64,000 bases of DNA from Lentilactobacillus buchneri (lineage in GTDB: Bacteria; Bacillota; Bacilli; Lactobacillales; Lactobacillaceae), in contig NZ_CP073066.1 of NCBI RefSeq assembly GCF_018314255.1, forward strand, positions 2,170,001 to 2,234,000, in the 5' to 3' direction. Under the pieces are notes generated by a model. It was not told the origin of the DNA. It saw only the letters and a list, made by a program, of their open reading frames with translations, and searched no databases. Shown piece after piece: positions 56,773 to 64,000 of this stretch. The position numbers and the translations under genes are program-made. Position 1 is the stretch's first letter. Each line of letters starts with the position of its first letter.

Positions 56773-58353
56773 ATGACCATGGCTGGGATAATCCTCGCAA
56801 TCATCGCTATAATTGTTGTTGGTTTTGTTGGTATTTTAAGCTTTGTAATCGGCAAGTCTGCACAAAAGAAGATCCACGAGAAAGATCTTGACTCCGCCAA
56901 TGGGTCGGCCAAGAACATTTTGACCGAAGCTCAGAAGAAGGCTGAGACGGTTGTGAAAGAAGCAACTCTATCAGCTCAGGAGAAGAACCACCGTTACCGT
57001 TCATCGGTTGAAAAAGAACTGAAGACTCGGCGTGCGGAGATTCAAAAACAAGAGGATCGTTTGCTGCAGCGAGAAGAGGCTCTTGATCGTAAAGACACGG
57101 CTTTCGAACGTCGTGAAAGTTCGTTGAACCGAAAAGAGCAGAAGATTAATCGTGAACAACAGAATTTAGTTACACAACAAGAAGAAGCAAACTCACTTAT
57201 CGCAAAACGCCAGGCCGAAGTTGAGAAAGTTGCTGCTTTAACGCAAGAAGAAGCCCGGGACCTGATTTTGAAAGAAACTAGCGAAAAGTTGGCTGACGAA
57301 AAGGCTCGGATGGTAAAAGAAAGTTATTACCAAGCCCAAACAGAAGCTGATGAAAATGCCAAAAATCTGATAATTGAAGCTATTCAACAGAGTTCAGCGG
57401 ACGTTGTCTCAGAGACAACCGTTTCCGTTGTTAGTCTTCCTAACGAAGACATGAAGGGACGAATTATTGGCCGTGAGGGCCGTAACATTCGGACTTTCGA
57501 AACGTTGACCGGCATTGATTTAATCATTGACGATACCCCACAAGCAGTTGTGCTGAGCGGCTTTGATCCGATTCGGAGAGAAGTTGCCAAAATGACACTT
57601 GAAAAGTTAATCAAGGACGGTCGGATTCATCCGGCACGAATTGAAGAAATGGTCGAAAAGAGCCGTAAAGAGCTTGACGAACGTATCCAAGAAATTGGGG
57701 AAGAGACGCTATTCGACCTTGGGATTCATTCAATGAGCCCAGATATGATCAAATTAGTTGGACAACTCAACTTTAAGATTGATCATGGGCAGAACTTGCT
57801 GAGTCATTCAATTGAGGTCGCCAAGTTGGCGGGTGCTTTTGCAGCAGAATTAGGTGAGGATGTTACTTTAGCTAAACGCGCAGGATTATTACACGATATC
57901 GGTAAAGCTGCCAATAATGGTGTTGAGGGATCACATGTACAGGTTGGTGTTGATTTCGCCAAGAAGTATCATGAGAGTCCCGTTGTCATTGATGCTATCA
58001 AAGGTTATGAAGAAGGCCACAATCCAGAAACAATCATTTCTGAGTTGGTTGCTGTTGCGGAAAAGATCGCGATTTCGCGTCCAGGCGCACACAGTGAATC
58101 ACTTGAAAGCTTTGTTCATCGACTTGATAGTCTTGAGAAGATCACTGACAGCTTTAACGAAGTACAAAAGAGTTACGCAATTCAAGCAGGTCGAGAGATC
58201 CGTGTGATTGCAAAGCCCGAAGATATAACGGACACACAGGCAATTGTGCTTGCCCGTCAGATCAAACAAAAGATTGAAACTGAGATGAAGTATCCTGGAC
58301 ACATTAAAGTAACGGTGATCAGGGAAGTTCGTTCAGTCGAATACGCAAGATAA
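56773..58353 (+). CDS. rny: Ribonuclease Y
   Basis: Membrane-anchored endoribonuclease starting mRNA decay. 526 residues: N-terminal helix (3-25), long coiled coil (about 30-200), KH domain ([17 protein letters not shown]), and an HD domain with metal-binding [20 protein letters not shown] before the ATG. Neighbour of ymdB as in Bacillus. Confidence 0.96.
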   Translation: MTMAGIILAIIAIIVVGFVGILSFVIGKSAQKKIHEKDLDSANGSAKNILTEAQKKAETVVKEATLSAQEKNHRYRSSVEKELKTRRAEIQKQEDRLLQREEALDRKDTAFERRESSLNRKEQKINREQQNLVTQQEEANSLIAKRQAEVEKVAALTQEEARDLILKETSEKLADEKARMVKESYYQAQTEADENAKNLIIEAIQQSSADVVSETTVSVVSLPNEDMKGRIIGREGRNIRTFETLTGIDLIIDDTPQAVVLSGFDPIRREVAKMTLEKLIKDGRIHPARIEEMVEKSRKELDERIQEIGEETLFDLGIHSMSPDMIKLVGQLNFKIDHGQNLLSHSIEVAKLAGAFAAELGEDVTLAKRAGLLHDIGKAANNGVEGSHVQVGVDFAKKYHESPVVIDAIKGYEEGHNPETIISELVAVAEKIAISRPGAHSESLESFVHRLDSLEKITDSFNEVQKSYAIQAGREIRVIAKPEDITDTQAIVLARQIKQKIETEMKYPGHIKVTVIREVRSVEYAR

Positions 58354-58380
58354 AAGATCAGAGTCTCTGGTCTTTTTTCT
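58353..58380 (+). terminator. Terminator after rny
   Basis: AAAGATCAG and CTGGTCTTT form a stem (one T/G wobble) with loop AGTCT... and a T-run. Confidence 0.8.
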
Positions 58381-58434
58381 TTTATAAATGTTAGAATTAT
58401 TTTATATTATTCAGAAAGTATCGAGGAAAAATAC

Positions 58435-59229
58435 ATGCGAATTCTTTTTATCGGTGACGTGGTTGGCGACAAGGGTGTTTCAATGATTGGCAATTATCTG
58501 CCAAGACTCAAGCAGGATCTGAAACCCCAGGTCACAATAGTGAACGGCGAAAATGCAACTTCAATGGGTCGCGGCATCACTTTGAGTATCTATAAGCAAT
58601 TGATGAGTGATGGTGTGGATGTGGTCACGCTTGGAAACCATGCTTGGAGCAATAATGAAATTCTCGACTTCATCGATGATACTAAACGGCTGATTCGGCC
58701 GTACAATTTTCCCAAGCGAACAACACCCGGAAAAGGGTATACCATGGTCAATGTCAACGGCAAACAGTTGGCTGTCCTGAATTTTCAAGGGCGCGTCTTC
58801 ATGGACAACCTTGACGATCCATTCGAGCTGGCTGACGAACTGGTTGAAGAGATTCGAAAGACGACCAATTGCATTTTTATGGATTTTCATGCCGAAGCCA
58901 CCAGCGAAAAATTAGCAATCGCCCGTTATTTGGACGGCCGAATTTCAGCGGTGGTGGGGACACATACCCATGTTCAAACAAATGACGCACGGATTCTCCA
59001 AGGCAAGACGGCCTTTTTAACCGATGCCGGGATGACCGGGCCGGCTGACGGCATGTTGGGCATGCAGCCGGACAGTGTGATTCAACGCTTCTTAGATCAG
59101 CGACCAGCCCGATTTAAAGTTATGGAAACCGGTCGGGGAATCATTTCCGGCTGCTTCGTCGATATTGACGATAAGACCGGTCACGCGACCCACATTGAAA
59201 CCGTGTCGATGACTGATGATCAAATTTAA
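58435..59229 (+). CDS. ymdB: YmdB-type metallophosphoesterase (TIGR00282)
   Basis: 264-residue calcineurin-like phosphodiesterase, with metal-binding IGDVVG, VNGENA, LGNHAW, DFHAE and GTHTHVQT. In Bacillus, YmdB hydrolyses cyclic nucleotides and affects biofilm/motility bistability. CGAGGAAAA before the ATG. Located between rny and mutS as usual. Confidence 0.9.
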   Translation: MRILFIGDVVGDKGVSMIGNYLPRLKQDLKPQVTIVNGENATSMGRGITLSIYKQLMSDGVDVVTLGNHAWSNNEILDFIDDTKRLIRPYNFPKRTTPGKGYTMVNVNGKQLAVLNFQGRVFMDNLDDPFELADELVEEIRKTTNCIFMDFHAEATSEKLAIARYLDGRISAVVGTHTHVQTNDARILQGKTAFLTDAGMTGPADGMLGMQPDSVIQRFLDQRPARFKVMETGRGIISGCFVDIDDKTGHATHIETVSMTDDQI

Positions 59230-59258
59230 TTGTGTTTTATAATAGTTTAGACGATACT
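59230..59258 (+). promoter_or_regulatory. Promoter of mutSL
   Basis: TTGTGT, 17 bases, GATACT, starting directly after the ymdB stop. Confidence 0.5.
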
Positions 59259-59295
59259 GAAATCGAATTCAGTGAGAATTTAAGGGGACTTTCAG

Positions 59296-61884
59296 TTGGC
59301 AAAAAAAGAATTAACTCCAATGATGGTGCAATATCAAAAAATCAAGGACCAGTATCCGGATGCTTTTTTGTTCTACCGTCTCGGTGATTTCTACGAGATG
59401 TTCAATGAGGATGCCATCAAGGGTTCACAGTTATTGGAATTAACTTTGACGAACCGGAGCCGGAATGCGGCCAATCCGGTTCCAATGTGTGGTGTGCCCC
59501 ACAAAGCGGTGCAAAATTATATTGATATTCTAGTCGACCAGGGATACAAAGTCGCAATCTGTGAACAAATGGAAGATCCACGATTGGCTAAGGGAATGGT
59601 CAAACGAGAAGTCATTCAATTGGTGACACCGGGTACGCAGGTGGATGTTGGCAGTGAAAACGCCAAGTCCAATAACTATCTGACTGCGGTGGTGGATGAT
59701 CAAAAAAACCATGAGTTTGCCTTCTCATACGCCGATCTTTCCACTGGTGAACTCAAAGTTGCCAAATTAACCACACAGGCTGAATTTGTTAACGAACTGG
59801 TTTCTTTACAGACTAAGGAAATTGTCGTTGATACTGATTTACCGGAGTCAATTCAAGATACGATTCAAAAGTTGGGGATTTTGATTTCCCATCAATCGGT
59901 TCTGCCGGTCAATGCCTCAGTCAGTTACTTAAGCCAGGACGTTGATGACGACTTGATGAAACGGGTTGTCAAACTCCTGTTGGATTATATCCAGGCAACC
60001 CAAAAAAGAAGCCTGCAGCATTTAAAGCGGGCAGTGATTTATGAACCCTCAGATTTTTTGGAACTCGACCACAATTCTCAATACAATTTGGAATTAATCC
60101 GCAATATTCGCACAGGTAAAAAAGCCGGCACTTTATTGTGGCTGCTTGACCAAACCAAAACTGCGATGGGCGGCCGAAAACTCAAACAATGGATTGAGCG
60201 GCCTTTGGTGAACCGCAAACTGATTAATCAACGCCATGATGCAGTTGCCGTGTTACTGGATCACTATTTCGAACGAAATCAACTCCAAGACGAGTTAATC
60301 AAGGTTTACGATCTGGAACGATTGGCAGGTCGGATTTCCTTCGGCAGTGTCAATGGCCGTGATTTGATTCAACTCAAGGCTTCGCTCAAGCAGGTCCCGA
60401 AGATTAAATATATTTTGGAGCAAATCGCCGACAAGAGTTTTGAGGATATGCTCAAAAATCTGGTTCCATTGGATGATGTCGTCGACGAAATTGATTCTGC
60501 GATCGTCGAGGAACCGCCAATTTCAGTTACTGATGGTGGGGTGATTAAGGATGGCTACAATCAACAGCTGGACACTTACCGGGACGCTACCAATAACGGT
60601 CAAAAATGGTTGGCTGAACTGGAAGCGAAAGAACGTAAAATTACCGGCATTAATAACTTGAAAGTTGGTTTTAATCACGTTTTTGGTTACTATATTGAAG
60701 TCACCAAGGTCAACTTGGACAAGATTCCTGCAAACCGTTATCAGCGCAAACAAACCCTGGCCAACGCCGAGCGATTCTCGACGCCGGAGCTGAAGGAAAA
60801 AGAAGCGTTGATTTTAGAGGCCCAGGAACAAAGTAAAACTTTGGAATACAAGCTATTCGTTAAGATCCGTGATGACATTAAAAAATCCATCAAACGAATT
60901 CAGGATTTAGCAGATGCCGTAGCGTCAATCGATGTCTTACAGAGCTTTGCCGCCGTCAGCGAGGAGTACCGATTTGTTCGACCAACGCTTACGACGCAGC
61001 ATGTGGTTGAAGTCAAAGACGGTCGCCACCCAGTTGTCGAAAAGGTTTTGGGCCACCAGCAATACGTCCCAAATGACGTTAATCTGGGCGAAGATACCAG
61101 CATCTTACTGATTACCGGTCCCAACATGTCTGGTAAAAGTACCTATATGCGTCAAATGGCACTATGCGTCATCATGAACCAAATGGGGTGTTTTGTGCCT
61201 GCCAAACATGCCAAACTGCCGGTGTTTGACAAAATTTTCACTAGAATTGGGGCCGCTGATGATTTAATCTCGGGCCAAAGTACGTTCATGGTCGAAATGA
61301 AAGAAGCCAACGATGCCATTGAGAATGCCACTCCCAACAGTTTGATTTTGTTTGATGAAATTGGTCGGGGGACTGCAACCTACGATGGGATGGCGTTGGC
61401 CCAAGCAATTATCGAATATGTTCATAACAACATTGGTGCTAAAACCCTGTTTTCAACCCATTACCATGAATTAACTGTTTTGGATGAGTCTCTCAAACGC
61501 CTGCAAAATGTCCATGTCGGCGCGACTGAATCCAATGGCGAACTGGTCTTTTTGCATAAGATTCAGCCGGGCCCTGCCGATAAATCATACGGAATCCATG
61601 TGGCTAAATTGGCAGGTCTGCCAGAAGGGTTATTACACCGTGCTAACGACATTTTAACCAACCTTGAGCAACAGGCCGATAAAGAGCATCAAACGGCCTC
61701 CGCACCAAAGCAGGCGCCTCAGCAGGCAGCTGAGCAGCAGACGTCTTTATTTCCCCTTGAGCAAATTGATGATAAACAAGCCGAAGTTGTGTCACAATTA
61801 AAGAAATTGGACTTGATGGGGAAGACTCCCATGCAAGTGATGAATCAAGTTTACAAATGGCAGCAGAAGATAAACGGAGACTAA
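59296..61884 (+). CDS. mutS: DNA mismatch repair protein MutS
   Basis: Mismatch recognition ATPase, 862 residues and intact. The mismatch-wedging Phe-x-Glu is in DFYEMF (Phe32, Glu34), Walker [10 protein letters not shown] near residue 608, Walker [17 protein letters not shown] and FSTHYHEL are present. A Gln/Ala-rich linker precedes the C-terminal end. TTG start with AAGGGGA upstream. Followed by mutL after one base or more, depending on start choice. Confidence 0.96.
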   Translation: MAKKELTPMMVQYQKIKDQYPDAFLFYRLGDFYEMFNEDAIKGSQLLELTLTNRSRNAANPVPMCGVPHKAVQNYIDILVDQGYKVAICEQMEDPRLAKGMVKREVIQLVTPGTQVDVGSENAKSNNYLTAVVDDQKNHEFAFSYADLSTGELKVAKLTTQAEFVNELVSLQTKEIVVDTDLPESIQDTIQKLGILISHQSVLPVNASVSYLSQDVDDDLMKRVVKLLLDYIQATQKRSLQHLKRAVIYEPSDFLELDHNSQYNLELIRNIRTGKKAGTLLWLLDQTKTAMGGRKLKQWIERPLVNRKLINQRHDAVAVLLDHYFERNQLQDELIKVYDLERLAGRISFGSVNGRDLIQLKASLKQVPKIKYILEQIADKSFEDMLKNLVPLDDVVDEIDSAIVEEPPISVTDGGVIKDGYNQQLDTYRDATNNGQKWLAELEAKERKITGINNLKVGFNHVFGYYIEVTKVNLDKIPANRYQRKQTLANAERFSTPELKEKEALILEAQEQSKTLEYKLFVKIRDDIKKSIKRIQDLADAVASIDVLQSFAAVSEEYRFVRPTLTTQHVVEVKDGRHPVVEKVLGHQQYVPNDVNLGEDTSILLITGPNMSGKSTYMRQMALCVIMNQMGCFVPAKHAKLPVFDKIFTRIGAADDLISGQSTFMVEMKEANDAIENATPNSLILFDEIGRGTATYDGMALAQAIIEYVHNNIGAKTLFSTHYHELTVLDESLKRLQNVHVGATESNGELVFLHKIQPGPADKSYGIHVAKLAGLPEGLLHRANDILTNLEQQADKEHQTASAPKQAPQQAAEQQTSLFPLEQIDDKQAEVVSQLKKLDLMGKTPMQVMNQVYKWQQKINGD

Positions 61885-61894
61885 GGTGATTGAT

Positions 61895-63817
61895 TTGAAT
61901 GAAATTCATAAGCTACCAACAATCCTTTCCAACCAGATTGCCGCCGGTGAAGTTGTTGAACGACCGGCATCAGTGGTTAAGGAATTAGTTGAAAATTCAA
62001 TAGATGCCAAGAGTTCGGAAATCGATGTCACCGTTGAAAATTCGGGCTTGAAGTTGATCAAAGTTGTCGATGACGGCAACGGAATTGACAGCTCTCAAGT
62101 TCAGACGGCCTTTTTACGACATGCGACCAGCAAAATTTCTGAGCAACGGGATTTGTTCCGCGTTCGGACACTCGGGTTCCGTGGCGAGGCACTCCCCAGT
62201 ATCAGTTCCGTCGCTAACGTTCGGATGAAGACGTCAACCGGTTCGATTGGAACGGAAGTTGAATACAAAGGCGGCAAGCTTGTCACTCAAAAGGCTTCTG
62301 AATCACGGTAAGGGACCACTGTTGAAGTGGCATCACTGTTCTATAACACGCCGGCTCGTTTGAAGTATTTAAGTTCACCGAATACAGAGCTTTCCAAAAT
62401 ATCAGACATTGTCAACCGCTTGGCATTGAGTCATCCTGAGATTGCTTTTTCATTTATCAGTAACGGCCGTGAATTGTTAAGAACTTCCGGACGTGGGGAT
62501 TTACGCCAGGTTTTGGGCGCAATTTATGGTGTCAAGACGGTTTCAAAGATGGCGGCAATTAAGGGAAATGATTTGGACATCAAAGTCAGTGGGTATGTGA
62601 GTTTACCGGAATTGACCCGTTCAAGTCGAAACTATATTTCACTGATTTTAAACGGACGCTTTATTCGCAACTTTCCGTTAACCAAAGCGGTGATTGCGGG
62701 CTATGGTTCCAAATTAATGATTGGGCGGTTTCCAATTGCCGTAATCAACATTGACGCCGATCCCGCTTTGATCGATGTCAATGTTCATCCAACCAAGCAG
62801 GAAGTTCGGATTAGTGACGAACCGATGATTGGTAAATTAATTGCCAATGCCATTTACGACATGCTAAGAGACAAGCAGCTGATTCCAGATGCAACCAGGG
62901 ATTTCAAACAGCCGGTTCAAGCTGCACCAAGACAGTTTGATGTTTCGACTGCCACTCAGGCTCAAACAAATCCACCGCTGTTTGCCGTCGACACACCAAC
63001 GACGCCTTCAATTTCCCAACCTGAAGTAACGCCGGTGGTGGTCAAAACCAGAGACGACCTTGCCAGCTCACAAGTTGCTCAATTTGATGACTTTCTTAAA
63101 AATGAGCCGAGTGGCTTGCCTGCATTTGAAGGAACCCAGCCAAAAACGATTGACAATCACCAGCCGAGTGCCAAGCCTGAGCAGTCTGAACTGGTAGTGG
63201 AAACCGGTTTTCCGCATCTGGACTACATTGGTCAAATTCATGGCACCTATCTGGTGGCTGAAACAGCCGATAATATGTATCTGGTGGATCAACACGCAGC
63301 TCAAGAACGGATTAACTATGAGTTTTACCGTAAGCAAATTGGCGAAGTTTCTGATGACCAACAGAAATTATTGGTGCCAATTGTGCTCGATTACTCAACC
63401 TCGGATTTCTTGATGATTAGCGACCGTTTGGACCTGCTGGACAAACTTGGAATTCATTTGGAGCCGTTTGGACAGAACAGTTTCATCGTCCGTGAGCACC
63501 CAATGTGGTTTAAGGCCGGGCAGGAAGAAGACACCATTAAAGAAATGATTGACTGGATTTTATCCGATCATAAAATTTCCGTGGCCGCCTTCCGCGAAAA
63601 AACGGCCATCATGATGAGCTGTAAGCGGGCCATTAAGGCGAACCATCATCTTGATGAGCTCCAGGCAAAGGCGTTACTGAAACGGCTGCCTGAGTGCGAG
63701 AATCCATATAACTGCCCCCATGGCCGGCCGGTTCTGGTGAAATTTACCAATGAGGATATTGAAAAAATGTTCAAACGGATTCAAGACCCCCATCATACAG
63801 ACCAAGAAATCATCTAG
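61895..63817 (+). pseudogene. mutL: DNA mismatch repair protein MutL, interrupted by in-frame TAA
   Basis: One continuous frame of about 640 codons with a single TAA at 62309-62311 (codon 139 counted from TTG 61895; GTG 61886 is an alternative start). Before it: GHKL ATPase motifs [27 protein letters not shown] and [11 protein letters not shown]. After it, in the same frame: [12 protein letters not shown], the full C-terminal endonuclease motif [12 protein letters not shown], the [11 protein letters not shown] and CPHGRP motifs. Everything but one codon is normal for a Gram-positive MutL. The truncated product would lack ATPase motif IV and the dimerisation/endonuclease domain, so mismatch repair should be lost, unless the stop is an assembly error or is suppressed. 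Confidence 0.9.
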
Positions 63818-63843
63818 ATTGTTGCCCAGTACCGAGTGAGATA

Positions 63844-63852
63844 TGGTACAAT
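63844..63852 (+). promoter_or_regulatory. Extended -10 promoter of ruvA, with degenerate SOS-like palindrome downstream
   Basis: TG-G-TACAAT extended -10; TTGCCC lies 19 bases upstream. AAACATACGTTT (63861-63872) follows, matching 9 of 12 positions of a LexA site GAACATATGTTC, so SOS control of ruvAB is possible but unproven. Confidence 0.5.
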
Positions 63853-63891
63853 TTATTGGCAAACATACGTTTTAGTGAAGAGGAGAAGTTG

Positions 63892-64000
63892 ATGTTTGAA
63901 TTTTTGGAAGGGACGGTTGTTGATATCACACCCACCCACATCGTTTTATTAGTGGGCGGCGTTGGTTATTTGATCAATACCGCAGACCCGTACCGTTTTA
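63892..64000 (+). CDS. ruvA: Holliday junction helicase subunit RuvA, N-terminal fragment
   Basis: The last 109 bases encode MFEFLEGTVVDITPTHIVLL followed by a VGGVGYLINTADPYR-type sequence, the OB-fold start of RuvA. The frame runs off the window. GAGGAGAAG precedes the ATG. RuvA targets RuvB to Holliday junctions; the mutSL-ruvAB order is typical of Lactobacillales. Confidence 0.9.
   Translation, partial: MFEFLEGTVVDITPTHIVLLVGGVGYLINTADPYRF

Noticed and set aside
62327..63817. A separate gene starting at the GTG downstream of the mutL stop
   Set aside because: No SD precedes it, it is in frame with the upstream part, and the protein is the remainder of MutL. One broken gene explains the data better.

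Overview
The window is a stretch of chromosome from a low-to-mid GC Firmicute of the Lactobacillaceae. Gene order (murA-mbl-yidD-rodA, valS-folC-mreBCD-minCD, rodZ-pgsA-cinA-recA-rny-ymdB-mutS-mutL-ruvA), T-box leaders, frequent TTG/GTG starts with strong Shine-Dalgarno (SD) sequences, and an ISL3-type transposase all fit. A heterofermentative Lentilactobacillus-like species is my best guess; the species cannot be fixed from the sequence alone. Almost everything is housekeeping; the accessory part is the region around 17.2-30.5 kb.

Layout. 1-2.4 kb: end of a Sua5-type tRNA threonylcarbamoyl-AMP synthase, glyA, upp. 2.5-9.3 kb: the complete F1Fo ATP synthase operon atpBEFHAGDC with its own promoter and terminator. 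9.3-14.3 kb: DUF1146 protein, murA, then mbl, yidD, a DUF2969 protein, rodA and a GcvH-like lipoyl protein (cell wall synthesis and elongation). 14.3-17.2 kb: a Met-specific T-box leader and metNIQ. 17.27-18.73 kb: first copy of a 1463-bp ISL3 element. 18.7-24.5 kb: an SPFH/band-7 membrane protein, a BceAB-like ABC transporter, a YtrA-type GntR regulator and its ABC transporter. 24.6-29 kb: ddl, a membrane glycerophosphodiester phosphodiesterase, tag, and a helix-turn-helix/TPR-like regulator broken by an in-frame TAG. 28.99-30.45 kb: the second ISL3 copy. 30.5-34.1 kb (minus strand): usp, a small membrane protein, rarA, rpsD with a structured leader, and a free methionine sulfoxide reductase. 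34.2-39.1 kb: ezrA, a cysteine desulfurase with thiI, tpx. 39.1-47.6 kb: Val T-box and valS, folC, mreBCD, minCD. 47.6-50.2 kb: a leader with two consecutive T-box antiterminator/terminator modules upstream of an amino-acid ABC transporter (histidine is the likeliest substrate). 50.3-64 kb: two M16-family proteins, rodZ, pgsA, a stand-alone CinA C-terminal domain, recA with an SOS box, rny, ymdB, mutS, a mutL split by an in-frame TAA, and the start of ruvA.

Most notable observations: (1) both IS copies sit, with perfect 8-bp target duplications, in the apex of long intergenic terminator hairpins, and the IS carries its own terminators; (2) mutL has a single in-frame stop in an otherwise intact reading frame, so the strain may be a mismatch-repair mutator; a second gene in the window (the regulator at 28 kb) also carries a single in-frame stop; (3) the amino-acid transporter leader has one Stem I but two T-box/terminator modules; (4) Ddl has Phe260 at the position that separates D-Ala-D-lactate from D-Ala-D-Ala ligases; (5) two large nested intergenic hairpins beginning GTGGG and ending CCCACG may belong to one family. 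All of this was read by eye; identities, folds and specificities were not computed.
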